Assembly (NCBI GenBank): GCA_944990035.1 | Contig: CALYLX010000143.1 | Span: 806,001 to 870,000, forward strand | Reading direction: 5' to 3' | DNA: 64,000 nt | DNA from: Clitopilus passeckerianus | Taxonomy: Eukaryota > Basidiomycota > Agaricomycetes > Agaricales > Entolomataceae | In this document: positions 22,344-32,989 of the stretch, one piece after another | Numbering within the stretch: position 1 is the stretch's first letter | Layout of the letters: every line of letters starts with the position of its first letter | Program-made: the position numbers and the translations under genes | The notes under the pieces: model-generated | Database searches by the model: none | The model's input: the letters and a program-made list of their open reading frames with translations, nothing else | Told to the model about the DNA's origin: nothing

Positions 22344-22489
22344 CTTTGCAAGAAACCGGCTATCAGTCTTTATTGGGTATGACAGAGCTGAGAAAACCCT
22401 AGAGAAAACCTTCTAGAAATGAAGCTGACTTTGACGTGGCCATGAAGAACGGGAGTCGGTCAGGTTGGGTCGGGTTCACAATTGCCATA

Positions 22490-23158
22490 TGTTGCTGCTT
22501 GAATTTTGGGGTTCAGGTTAATGTGGACGTGTTTGGTCAGAGATCATTGGCAAGATGATATCAAAAGATTTTCATCGGGTCAAGCCTAACATGTTGTGTG
22601 GATTTCGCAGCTGAGTCGTTCATAACACTAGCTGTGACACGAAGGCAGCTGTCAAAGGATTTTCGAGACTCTTGTCGATGGAAAACTCGCTTTGCGTGCC
22701 AGCCAGAGTGTCATCCAGAGTTTACCCCGTCTTTCCGCAGTCTCAGAGTGCGACTGGTTCTCCCAAGGATCAGCTACACCTGCCAGACAGCTATTGGTTC
22801 GCAGAGAGATGTCGAGCTTGGGGCATCGTGTTCGCCACTAGGAACGATCTCCGGGGATAGTCGGGGAAGGAAACCTGGGAGGCTGACGTTTTGAAGTTCG
22901 AAAGCGATAATGAATGATAAGAGCGCCCCAGGACGCGCCAAGAACCGTGATGAGCGCGGAAAGAAGAATAAGTCACGAAAACCACAATTCCCTAGAGCAT
23001 CAGTCGTATCCTATGGACGTTCGTGGATGAGAGTAGAACAGCTTCTGCCCAAATTGATCGAGCTCGCTCTGGGGTGGGATTAGGTCGAGGAGTGCGTGTG
23101 CATGCCCACCTTGAACAATCAACAACCCGAGTGGCGGCGAACGAGAGACATGAGGAAC
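22490..23158. other. Unassigned sequence
   Basis: No missing terpene synthase exon was found on either strand here. Confidence 0.4.
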
Positions 23159-23159
23159 A

Positions 23160-23251
23160 AAGGTGGCTATGCTCGGTTCCGCATTTGGGCTCCGCGTAGA
23201 TAAGATTCAAGCAGGACAATCCCATCTCCCTCATCTATCCTTTTCGGGGAA
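23160..23251 (+). repeat. GATAAG hairpin element, copy E (degenerate)
   Basis: AAGGTGGCTATGC and TTCCGCATTTGGGCTCC are intact. The hairpin is damaged: the left arm is TAGATAAGATT, the right arm is replaced by CCCATCTCCCTCATCTATCC. Confidence 0.7.
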
Positions 23252-23269
23252 CTAGCGAACAATTTCGCT

Positions 23270-24740
23270 CCGCTGGCTCCCTTCCACCTCAACCACCTCC
23301 TCCAACATGCCCGCCCATCGAACTATCTCTGCTTCGTCTTCTCTTGCCTCTCCACTCACGTTCTTGCACTGAAGACACGTATGTCTACTCGGGTGCCCAC
23401 ATCCTCATAAGGCTAGCGCTACCCTACCTTGGGCGGACAAATCCAACCACCCGGACGCCTCAGGAGATGACCATGCTTGTCAACCACGACGCGCTGATGC
23501 ATACATTAACCTGTAGAATATGCATTCTGGTGCGAGAAAGGGATGAGCTGGGGTAGTTGGGTATGTCGCCTTGTCGTACGTTTTGCACTCTTCCGCTGGC
23601 TTCTTCCATCTCGAACCTCGCCTCAGTCAGAATTTACGGTATCATTGCCGAATCTACCTTCATCTCTAGCTCGTCTCTTCGTTCCTGGTGTGCGAGCTCA
23701 AGCGGTTGCTCGTAGTCCGTCGACTTTCAAACACATGGAACCTGAAGCACACCGTCGCCGAAAACGACGAGCCTTCTGGATTTACCGCGGTATGCAGCTG
23801 AAAGATCGAGGTGGCCCTGTGTACGTATTCTTTACGGTGCTTCAAAGCTTGGAACTAACGCCATTATCAGTGTTCGCTACAATGGAGTTATGGAGGAAAG
23901 GCCTGTATCACGAAGGTCCAGTATTCGATATGCTCGTCTGTGCGTATGCCACCTTTCTCCTCACCCTAATCACGGGTTGACGTCCTTCGCTTCACAGCCG
24001 CCCTCAGCCCGGTCCGGTATACGAAGGTTACTAATACACTGGCATTACCCATCGCCTATCTATGTGAACATCCGAACCTCGAAGTCGTGATATGGGGAGT
24101 TTGCCATCCTGCGCGAGAAGCATTGTTGGGAAACCGATAGAGGAGAATGACTGGTTTCCTGGGTTTGGTGGATGGAGACTTAATCGGTACGCGTCTTCGT
24201 GATCTGTAGCGAACTGTAGCTAACAGAGTTTCTCAGCATTATTTGACGGCCTTCACCCTCCTCCTTGTCGTCATCACCATTATCATCGCCCAGACAATTT
24301 ACCCTCGAGGACCAGCCATACATCACCACTTTGCGGCTATTGGCTTGCGCTCGGCCTCCTCTAGATCATAGTCGCTGCACAATCACATCGCTCCATAGCC
24401 ATCGGCCATCTTCTCCTTCACGGGTACACTCTATTGACCTAGACACGACCCAGTTCCGCCGCCGGGTTTTCTCGGTCTAGGCTCTCCAGCGGATGATAGG
24501 GTATGGTATCGTTCAAAGTACATCCTTTGCTGCTTTCAACCGTCTTCACGTTTTCTCACTGGTCACGTAGAGGAGTCTTCTCTTCGTAGTAGGCCCCATT
24601 TCATCACCACCCTCGACCGTCTAACATGTAGCCTCACACGGGTCCCAGGTAGCGCTGGACGCAGGTAAGGCTCCCTAGTATTGATAGGGTAGAATCCTGT
24701 ATACGTTTTGTTCAATACTTAGACAATTCTAGTCATTCTA
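23270..24740 (+). pseudogene. Decayed intron-containing gene copies (block E)
   Basis: Splice-like parts recur: GTACGTATTCTTTACGG ... GGAACTAACGCCATTATCAG (23821-23870) and GTACGCGTCTTCGTG ... GTAGCTAACAGAGTTTCTCAG (24187-24236). The second resembles parts at 10.5 and 34.6 kb. No complete frame could be assembled. Confidence 0.3.
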
Positions 24741-24918
24741 CTTCGATCTGAGGTCACCTGGTTGGGAGGCACAGGGTTTACGTTGATTCCATGGAGAGTG
24801 CAATAACAATTGGCGAGAGGCGGGAAAAGAAAGACGATCTGGAACATAGACTCTGTTGATTAAACACAGGCCAGAGGACTCGCGTACATGAGATAATTAT
24901 ATAGCGATCTCGTCTGAT

Positions 24919-25211
24919 TCAGTCGTCAAACTCGATGTAACCATCGGCGCAAGTGCAACTGACGAGTCGGAGGAAGATAACTCGTCAACCAGAGGGATGT
25001 ATATTAAAATGTTAGAAACTTACACGAATGTTTCAAAGTCTAATGTACCTACGCCATGCCCCTGGTTTTCGCATAAAACGTAGCATGCCCAGGAAATTGA
25101 ACCACCCGTCCTTTTGTTGACCGAGACAGATTCTTCAATTAGGCTCAGTCCGGGGGCAGCAGAGACAATTGAAATAAGAGTGGCGGCTAGGGTGAGAGCG
25201 AGTAACTTCAT
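24919..25211 (-). CDS. Small secreted peptide precursor, copy 7
   Basis: Exon 1 is 25024..25211 and exon 2 is 24919..24958 (intron 65 nt, donor GTAAGT, phase 2), giving 75 residues. The signal peptide starts MKLLALTLAATLISIVSA and the propeptide ends in Lys33-Arg34. Cys43-x3-Cys47, GHGVGTLDF, then Cys64-x-Cys66 and ADGY. The frame stays open 27 codons upstream, but the ATG at MKLL matches every other copy and gives the signal peptide. No defect seen. Confidence 0.85.
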
Positions 25212-25304
25212 GGTTATCGATGAACTGGTGATGGCTGGGTTTTGGGCTAGGTAGAAGCGGAAGGTTGTTTCTTTGTTGATGATGTTGTCCATTCCTAATA
25301 GGCA

Positions 25305-25311
25305 TTTTATA
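25305..25311 (-). promoter_or_regulatory. TATA box of peptide copy 7
   Basis: TATAAAA on the minus strand, about 95 bp before the ATG, in CAGTATAAAATGCC. Confidence 0.7.
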
Positions 25312-25319
25312 CTGTAGAA

Positions 25320-25745
25320 AGATCAGACATAAGGCAACAGACCTGAAGATCGGCGAGAGATCGTCATCCCCGACGGTTTGACACCTGTCCGGTTTTTCGG
25401 CGAGGTGAGATCGAGGTTGAGTACTCAAACTCGGAATTCCCAATATGAAGAAATATTAGCGAGATTTTCACGCCAATGTCGCCCACAGAAAAGCACTCGT
25501 GAGTACGGAAAATTTGCTGATAGGCCCAATGCAAGGGACCGAGCTCTATGGCCCGTAAGAATCATTGATTTATAGCAAAACTATGTTTAGTTACTCATCA
25601 ACATGGAAGAATCGGCTGCTTGCGGGGTAATTCGCACGGATTTCATCCACGCTCACGATGACCATGATAATGATCTTCCATATACAACCCCCGTAAATCT
25701 TCTTCTGCGGCAGCTCCATCCGCGACAGGTTACCGTGGTACTTTC
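25320..25745 (-). promoter_or_regulatory. Conserved upstream region of peptide copy 7
   Basis: GAGAGATCGTCATCC (25358), ACCCCCGTAAATCTTC (25687) and GGTTACCGTGGTAC (25728). The proximal half is most like copy 8. An almost identical stretch with copy 8 continues downstream to about 26060 (GCGGGGATTACACC). Confidence 0.55.
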
Positions 25746-25749
25746 CGAG

Positions 25750-26630
25750 TAAATAGGACGCCATCAATATGCAGTATCATGGCTACCAGTGTAGAGGCCA
25801 GGAAGCTACTGTGGGTTTACGGTTGAGATACCAGGTGCTAGCGTACTACTCTTCTCGTGTATGATCGCAGAACTCATTGCAGAGAGCTGAAGGCTGACCT
25901 TGGGTCGAGGTGTGCATATGACTAAAGAATCCCGCTCTGTTGCGGGGATTACACCCTGTTCTCATCTTCTTCCAGTCTTCGCCCTGGCTATCCCTGGGAT
26001 TTACCACTGAGGATTATGGATTCGATTTCTCCTACCATGGACCAAAAAGAGCGGCCGAGTCCCTGGAGGTACGGCTCCAAAACCTTCGATTACCAAACTC
26101 CAGACTCTTCCCTTCAGCAACAGCACGCGTTCTCGCCCACCAGGTAGAATAGGGAGCTTCTGGAGCGTCGACACGATCTCCTAGGACGCTATTTTCTTTT
26201 CTCTGAATTCTATTAGACGATTTGAACTAAGAGGACTCGGCTATCGTGGGTGTTCCCGGCCTAGAATGTTCCGAACTCCCCGAGCTGGAAGATGCATCTA
26301 GATGATGGGGGTGAAGTCACGATGTTGGAGACGATAGAGATAATACCGAACAACATCCCCCAATTGCTAGGGAGCCTTCCACACGGTACACATTCGCGTT
26401 CAGTGTGGGATGTTCGGCGACATGGAGCTTACACCCTTCTCAGCAACATACATCATCACCTCTTCACTTTCGTTGTCGATGCGTGCACAGACGACGGCCA
26501 ATCATTACGGAGGTGAGGAAGAGGATCAGAAGCAGAAGCAGAAGCCGGTTTCAAAACCTGAGCGCTGAGCACCAAGTATGAAGTAGTCTCTGACGCCCAC
26601 GCATGTGGCGTACACTCCCAAAACGGACAG
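25750..26630. other. Sequence shared with 30.5-31.0 kb, then unassigned
   Basis: 25750-26070 repeats at 30550-30850 (CAGTATCATGGCTACCAG, GTGTGGACC/GTGCATATGACTAAAGAA, GGACCAAAAAGAGCGGCCG). After 26100 no gene is recognised. Confidence 0.45.
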
Positions 26631-26636
26631 ATCAAC

Positions 26637-26708
26637 CAGATAAGATTGATCTCCTTGGGATCTTATCTCTCTCAACCCAAATGCGGAAAGGTGACATAGC
26701 CACCTTGC
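26637..26708 (-). repeat. GATAAG hairpin element, copy G (reverse orientation)
   Basis: In plus sense: AGATAAGATTGATC, loop, GGATCTTATCTC, then ACCCAAATGCGGA and CATAGCCACCTTG, the reverse complement of the usual left end. It faces copy E at 23160, so the two bracket peptide copy 7 as an inverted pair. Confidence 0.75.
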
Positions 26709-26709
26709 T

Positions 26710-27567
26710 GGCTCTTCGGTCCACCTGCCACGAATCATTTGCGACCTTGTCTGTTTCTTCCCTCCTCTTCTCGCCTCTGTTTCCGAGTGGACGCCCTAAC
26801 ATTGGCAAACTACGTTCACCGTACTTGAGTAGGAACTGTATTTAGCCCACGAAGAACGCCAACGGACGAGATTACGGTTTGAAAGGCACACCCAGGATCG
26901 CTTCGACTTCTCTCCGTTTTCGTTCGTCTGCCGCCTTGTAGGCGATTGCCTCTGCCCACGTTACGCATATCTGGGTGCCTAACATGCTGCGCAATACCAT
27001 TCATTTATGTACTAGTCATACGATTATGAAAATCGGTAGATTATACTTGCCTTCCTGCCGCCGGAATCCGGCTCCGAAAGGTTCTAGAACTGTAGCACGT
27101 ACTCCTCTCCGCCGATTGGACATTAGCCTGATCGATCCAGCCTGTAGCATAACGCCAATGATGTCAGTGGGATCATTCATTCTGTTCAATCTCTTGGCAC
27201 GAAACCCTTTTATTATCGACCTGACCTTCATCTCTCTGCGGGCCGTTTTCTCAGACGGCCTTCATCATCAAGCTAACCCATGCTCATTCTCCAAGGACTA
27301 CCGGGATTGAGGTATCACCGATCTGGTATTAGCCTCCAAACCTGAGCTGAGTGCTGTGGCCGTACAATTGTTCTTCTAGAGAAGAATCGGAGGAAAGTTG
27401 GACCCACACGCCACTGGATCCGATATCGGTAGCCTGGAGCGCTTGAAAAAGACTCTTCGGTTCGTCGTTTACTTCTCGCTCGCTTGACCTGCATTATAAT
27501 GCGGTACCTCCAGCAGTGAAATGTACATTTGGCGCCCAGTATCCCACCACTCCGTGCCTTGCGACTC
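26710..27567. other. Unassigned sequence upstream of the 27.6-kb gene
   Basis: GGATCCGATATCGGTRGC (27416) recurs at 62085 upstream of the 62.3-kb paralogue, so part of the promoter region was duplicated with the gene. A 111-codon frame at 26975..27310 has no recognisable feature. Confidence 0.35.
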
Positions 27568-28951
27568 ATGCCCTACGAATTTCTGATATGGCCACTCGGA
27601 GCGGTCTGGGTTTCGTTCACATCTGACGTGGAAGGTGTGATACCATCTGTCCTCCTCGCAGTAATACTCGGTAAGTCTACATTCACTTTTGAATTATTTC
27701 GGCTGAATAATGTTGGCTCTTCAGGTTTTGCGTTTGCGCTTCTCCCAATCAACACTCTATGGTTCATGTCAGTGTTCCTTCGATCTAACCAAAATCCAGC
27801 TTGATTTTCAATCCTTACGCTCAACCAGGAAGCGCCCCACCCACAATCTCGCGTTTCTGATATTCTTTCTACTCTCAACAGCGAGCCTCATATCCATCAT
27901 TTTCTTTTGTGTCGCCCAACTCCAGCTTGCGTCCGCGAACCTGTTTACCAATATCTGTTTAGTTGGGAAATATAGTCACTCGATCGATACTCGATGTGAG
28001 GCTCTTTTCAGGAGGGTAGAAACACCAGGAATGGGTATGGGCCGTTTCATAGCTCAGTCAGCCTTGGTGAGATAAGAATACTCGGCATAACACTATCAAA
28101 ATGGGCTCACAAATATTTCGTTTGCAGCCCATCCTTAGTGATACTGCGATCGTATTTCGGATGTGCTTAATCTGGAGACGCGGGCCTTTCAGAATCGCTC
28201 TAATCCTTGTATGGATCTCATCCCTAGGTGGGTAAAGTTCCTGTTATTGATCGAATCATGCTCACAGTAAATGGACCTTAATCATTAGCGACCGGAATTT
28301 GGAATGCGTACACGTTGTGTCTTGTCCTCCGCATCGATAATAGCCCTCTTGAATTCACCATAATCACTCTTGGAGGGTACACTTCCTTCGCATATGTCGC
28401 CACCTCGACATTGTGTAATATCGTTGCAACCTGTGGAGTGGCGGCGATGCTCTGGTAAGGAGACCCTGAGATGAAATTTCAAGGCCTGTAAACTGACTCC
28501 GTCTCGTAACATAGGTCGCATCGAAGGCAGTTAAGAGTAGAGCTCGGGATCAGAAGCACTAAGATGACGCTTCCGCAGAGAATACTGGCATTGATGATCG
28601 AAACTGGTTCGATCTATTTCCTCTGTCAGGTATGTCGTTATTCAATAACAAGTGATTTAACATATTTAACTCGCTGATAGGTTATCTACCTCATTCTGGT
28701 AGCATTTGCACCGATCACGCCTAGAATAATGAAGTGTATGAACGTGCTTCAGACGGTCTACACTGGAATATCGGTGAGTGGCTAACATTCGAGCTGGAGG
28801 TCCACACGAGATTGCTTATAGGGACAATTTCCAGGGATTATACCCCGCGATTCTGTTTTCCGCATTGTGCATTCAAGCAACTCGCCCAGATGAGCCTACG
28901 CTCCTGATGATTGGATCCATCTCCGGACTAGACGGTTCCACTCACAAGTAG
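27568..28951 (+). CDS. Eight-exon multi-pass membrane protein, paralogue 1
   Basis: Exons 27568..27670, 27725..27767, 27829..28066, 28128..28227, 28289..28454, 28515..28629, 28681..28773 and 28835..28951 give 324 residues with all phases intact. About seven hydrophobic segments are visible. Landmarks are MPYEFLIWPLGAVWV at the start, ILSDTAIVFR with IWRRG after the third helix, TLCNI in the fifth, IETGSIYF in the sixth and GLYPAILF in the last. The arrangement resembles orphan seven-helix proteins of Agaricomycetes; no ligand or role is known to me. The closest paralogue is at 62270, with the first seven exon lengths identical. Confidence 0.85.
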
Positions 28952-29640
28952 ACACCCTCCTTGCGATTGGAGATATCGGGACATAGTGTGGTGGTAGGAA
29001 GTACTACGGATGGACTATATTGGCATCGATGTATATCGACATCGTGTACTGCCATACGACGGTCAACCATGTACCATTCTGAGCTGATTATTATCGAGGG
29101 CCGCGACCTAGTGCAAATATGGTGTCTAGAGATACGCTAGAGGTAGTAATGCTTTGGGCGGAGGCATTTTATGGACGCCATGGTTTCAGAGAACCACAAG
29201 GATCTCGTCGTTTGGCTTACCATGTTCCAAACTCACTCGGGAGCCACCTACACCTTGGAATGTAAGGATCGTGTTACTACTCTACCGCTCCCGGGAATTC
29301 AAGGTTGTAATTGCTCCGTCAACGGCCATGCCATGAATAACAGTTGAAACGGCTATGGAGTTGACCTCGTGTTCTGGTGGTAGAAGGTTTGCGGCCGCTC
29401 GTGCAATGATGATGGTTGATGAGTTGAGAGATGGTGAAGCTAGCACGGACGTAGGTGAAGAGAACTCGAAGAAAGAAAAGAACTTGAAGTAGGGCCAGGA
29501 TTCGACAGCGGGATTTCAAAACGTAATGAGGAGTATGAAGTATTCTTAAATACAAGCCAGTTGGCCGTCTCACTCGAATTGAAAAATTAGGGATTATCAT
29601 TTAAGCCTAACACACTCGCGACCGAAAGCGATAGGATTAC
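28952..29640. other. Intergenic sequence
   Basis: No supported gene. Short frames only. Confidence 0.4.
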
Positions 29641-29671
29641 ATGGGACGATTATGTAGAAACCCAGTCTGTT

Positions 29672-29982
29672 CTAACGGGTGCCTCCCAAGTTGAACGCTA
29701 TGTAACCATCCTCGCAAGTGCAACTTTCGAATGCGAGGAGAAAGGTAAAGCGTCAGCCAAGAGTGATATTTACTCAAATAGATATGAAACTTACATCCAT
29801 GTTTCAGGATCGAATGTATAACCGCCATGGCCTCCCTCTCTGCAATCATAGAGGCATATCGAGTAAGGTGACGTAAAGGTTCGTTTGTTAACCGCAGCGG
29901 AGTTGCCGATTGGATTGAGTCCTGGAGCAGCAGAGATGACGGAAATAAGGGTTGCCGCGAAGGAGATGCCGAGCAACCTCAT
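29672..29982 (-). CDS. Small secreted peptide precursor, copy 8
   Basis: Exon 1 is 29795..29982 and exon 2 is 29672..29723 (intron 71 nt, GTAAGT donor, phase 2), giving 79 residues. The signal peptide starts MRLLGISFAATLISVISA and the propeptide ends in Lys33-Arg34. Cys43-x3-Cys47, GGHGGYTFDPETW, then Cys64-x-Cys66, EDGY and a longer tail ending GGTR. This copy gives the clearest view of the exon 2 boundary. Confidence 0.85.
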
Positions 29983-30073
29983 GGTTATTGGCGAACTTGA
30001 AAGAACTGGTTATGGGTGGGTAGAGACTGAAGATGGTCTTTTGTAATAATAATTTGTTCGTTTCTACCAGGCT

Positions 30074-30080
30074 TTTTATA
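30074..30080 (-). promoter_or_regulatory. TATA box of peptide copy 8
   Basis: TATAAAA on the minus strand in CGGTATAAAAAGCC, about 95 bp before the ATG. Confidence 0.7.
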
Positions 30081-30089
30081 CCGTATGGT

Positions 30090-30545
30090 GGCGGAAATAA
30101 GGCATAGATCGGAAAACAAGCCTGGGTAGAGATCGGCGAGAGATTTTCATCCCCGACTCCCTGACACCTGTCCGGATTTTCTGGCGGACAGGCAGATCGT
30201 GGTTGGGGTATACGCAGATTCTGAATTCTCGATCAGGGATATCACCAATATGGGTGTATGGCTTGGATACGGAGACCTGAGAGAGGCTCGCCTCAATACC
30301 AGGCCTTGAAAGTCACAGCCGCATAGATGAGTCACTTATAGATTCCATGGAAGTGGCTGAGCTCTATGGCCCGTAAGAACCATTGAGGTATGGTCGAACC
30401 CTGCTAAACTACTGTTACTTCAAGTTACCAGGAGAAAGGGGTAATATATTATCTAGCCTCACGATGATAATAATTTTCCAGATACGACCCCCGTAGATCT
30501 GCTCCTGCAGCAGCTTCATCCATGACAGGTTACCGTGGTACCTCC
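30090..30545 (-). promoter_or_regulatory. Conserved upstream region of peptide copy 8
   Basis: GAGAGATTTTCATCC (30137), ACCCCCGTAGATCTGC (30486) and GGTTACCGTGGTACC (30528), as in copy 7. Confidence 0.55.
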
Positions 30546-30549
30546 CGAG

Positions 30550-31080
30550 CAAATAGGACATAAACAACGTGCAGTATCACGGCAACCAGTATAATTGCCC
30601 CGAAGCTACTGTGGGTTTACAGTTGAGATACCACGTGTACTCACGTTTGATCGTAGGACTCATTGCAGAGAGCTGAACGCTGACCATGGGTCAAGGCGTG
30701 GACCTGACTAAAGAACGCCGGTCTGTTGCGGGGATTACACCTTGTTCCTATCTTCTCCTTCGTTAGCCTTGACACTGGCTCTCCCGACGATTCGCCACCG
30801 AGCACGATAGATTGGATTTTTCCTTACATGGACCGAAAAGAGCGGCCGCGACCGCACAAAGTTGACTTACAGTAAAAAAAACTCGGTAATTGATGGATAA
30901 TGGTTGTATATCTCCTTGTTCGTGGGGCGAGCAAGACTGCTGTGAAAGAGATAGGTAAAAAGCTCAGTATCTGAGTTTCTTCAACTTGAAGAGGAAGAGG
31001 AAAGAATGGATCGAGGTCGAGGTCGAAAAGAGGAGTTGTCGCGTGGACCGACGTTGACTTCCAGAAAGGATACTTAGATC
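30550..31080. other. Copy of the 25.75-kb spacer
   Basis: Repeats 25750-26070 with minor changes, then diverges. No gene seen. Confidence 0.45.
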
Positions 31081-31082
31081 AG

Positions 31083-31153
31083 AGAGATAAGATAGATTCC
31101 CTTTGTATCTTATCTCCTCGGCACCCAAATGCGGAAAAGAACCATGGCCACAA
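31083..31153 (-). repeat. GATAAG hairpin element, copy H (reverse orientation)
   Basis: Perfect arms GAGATAAGATA / TATCTTATCTC with an 11-nt loop, then ACCCAAATGCGGAA and CATGGCCAC. It lies between peptide copies 8 and 9. Confidence 0.75.
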
Positions 31154-31154
31154 C

Positions 31155-31610
31155 AGCAACCGTCCTCCGAGTTGGCGTCGTTTTCGAACTCTTCCCTCTC
31201 TATCTCGCTGTAAAAGGAAAACGTGCTGACACGTCGTATATTTCTCCTTCTCTGTTCTATCTCTTCAATCTTGTGCCATTCTTGATGGGCGCAGTCGACG
31301 TTATACCCTGACAGTGACTATATTTGTTTTCAAGCGCATCATCACCTCCCCACGTTCATCGCCCTCATCACCGGTGTATGGACAGACGATGGCCAATAAT
31401 CACGAACGTGGATGAATAGAATCAGAAGCAGGCTGCAGGAGCAGGTTTCAGATTCGACAGCCGGGTTTCAAAACCTAAGGACCACGTATCACGTAGTCTC
31501 TGATGCCAGCCAATTTATCATCTCGCTTGAAATGCAGAATTGGGGATCGAAACCCTCGCGATTGGACGGATAAGATTACATGAGGCGATTATGTAGAGAT
31601 CGGGGCTGTG
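31155..31610. other. Unassigned sequence between hairpin H and peptide copy 9
   Basis: ACAGACGATGGCCAAT (31382) and CAGGTTTCA...AAACCT (31442) also occur at 26487-26560, so this is duplicated spacer. No gene seen. Confidence 0.4.
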
Positions 31611-31613
31611 TTA

Positions 31614-31898
31614 TCACGACCAATCAATAATGTAACCATCGTCGCAAGTGCAACTTTCAAAGCGGAGGAAGGGAGAACGTCAACCAGAGGTGATTCCTTG
31701 AATGGATTAGAAACTTACATTAATGTTGAATGTACCTGCGCCATGCCCATCGTCCTTACATTCAATGTCGCACAACTCGTAAAGGTTAACAATGGTTCTT
31801 TTATTAACCGTGAGCGATTCATCAATAGGATTGAGTCCCGGAGCGGCGGAGACCGTGGAAAGAAGGGTGGCGACGAGGGTGATTGCGAGGAACTTCAT
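31614..31898 (-). pseudogene. Peptide gene copy 9 with incompatible exon phases
   Basis: Exon 1 (31719..31898) is normal: signal peptide starting MKFLAITLVATLLSTVSA, Lys33-Arg34, Cys43-x3-Cys47 and GHGAGTF. It ends at GTAAGT in phase 0. Exon 2 (31614..31653) is intact but only in phase 2, where it would give C-T-C-DDGY and a stop. Joining them gives an out-of-frame tail of nine codons; reading through the intron adds three residues and stops. Either way the C-x-C end is lost. A small indel next to the donor explains this; a sequencing error or an unusual splice site is the alternative. Confidence 0.75.
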
Positions 31899-31989
31899 GA
31901 TTTCTGGTGAAGTCGGAGGAACTGGTTTATTGGCGGGGTGTATACTGGAGTTTTTGGTTTGTTGATAGTTCGTTCACTGCTTCTAGGCA

Positions 31990-31996
31990 TTTTATA
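31990..31996 (-). promoter_or_regulatory. TATA box of peptide copy 9
   Basis: TATAAAA on the minus strand in AATATAAAATGCC, about 93 bp before the ATG. The promoter is kept although the coding part seems broken. Confidence 0.65.
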
Positions 31997-31999
31997 TTG

Positions 32000-32430
32000 T
32001 AGTAATGCGTGACAAAAGCATGCAGAAGACAGCAGCCCGACCCAGAGGCCGTAGAGAGATTGTTATCCTTCCTGACAGCTCGTGATGCGCGAATTTGGAA
32101 TTTCCGATCTGAGGTATACGAGTAAGTCCGTTGTATTCAGTACAGAGTCGAGATCTAGTGACTCGCCTCGCTCTCTTCGATAGAAAAACCGTATACGGGG
32201 AAGTTGCTTATAGAATCCATCTAAGCTGCTCAACTCTATGATCAAATATGTTAAGTTACTTACCAGGATCAAAGAGTCCGATGACAGTATCTGCAAGGGT
32301 CAATGGCACGACGATAATATATTGACACTTACGATGATAAAGATAATAATCTTCCATATACAGACCCCGTAGATTTGCTTCCGTGGCGGCTTCTTCTATG
32401 ACGGGTTACCGAGGCACGTCTCCAGTAGAA
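32000..32430 (-). promoter_or_regulatory. Conserved upstream region of peptide copy 9
   Basis: AGAGATTGTTATCCTTCC (32050), ACCCCGTAGATTTGC (32365) and GGGTTACCGAGGCACG (32403); the last is a diverged form of the ACCGTGGTAC element. Confidence 0.5.
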
Positions 32431-32886
32431 CATTACCTGCAGTAAACCAATACTGAGATATTGCCAACCTTGCAGCTGGAGAAGTGAGAACACCCGATCA
32501 CGGCGGCCGTGTAAGCTTTCATAACAATCCATGACGAAGACACAATACGACGCCACTAAGATTTTCTGTCATGAGTACAGAGTCAATACATTTCTGTCTT
32601 AGCAAGGTTATCTAAGCCTAGTCTGGAGTCGCAGCTAGGACTCTTCCAACCAGTCATCAGACCATCCTCGTTCTTTTGCATTAGAGCTCGTGGACAATGG
32701 ATGGCGTTATAGTCCGAGGTGGATGGCTAGACTATTGACCCAGTTCTGTGATCCCTAAGGCATAAGGTTTCGCCAGGATCGAAGCGTTCTAAGTGATGCA
32801 CGCGTTTATAGCTAGTACTAGAGTAGCCATCGTGGTGGTCTAGGTTGACGTTGAGTGCAGTAGGTTGGAACAAGAAACAGGATCCA
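32430..32886. other. Unassigned spacer
   Basis: No gene seen. Confidence 0.4.
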
Positions 32887-32887
32887 A

Positions 32888-32970
32888 GGTGGCTATGCAC
32901 TCCCTCCACATTTGGGTTCAAGAAGGTAAGATCTGACGGGAATACCCGTATCTTATCTCCGTCATCGGGG
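32888..32970 (+). repeat. GATAAG hairpin element, copy F (degenerate arms)
   Basis: AAGGTGGCTATGC, CCACATTTGGGTTC, GGTAAGATCTG, CGTATCTTATCTCC. The left arm is GGTAAGATC instead of GATAAGATC. Confidence 0.7.
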
Positions 32971-32989
32971 ATCGCCGTCAACAGCAGCT

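Noticed and set aside
22672..22860. Plus-strand frame containing HLPDSYW, which recalls the start of some terpene synthases
   Set aside because: It is on the opposite strand from the synthase remnant, lacks the downstream DDxxD motif and the resemblance is only a few residues.
1481..31898. Idea that the peptide family are mating pheromones
   Set aside because: Basidiomycete pheromone precursors lack a signal peptide and end in a CaaX box; these have signal peptides and no CaaX, and no STE3-type receptor was recognised nearby.
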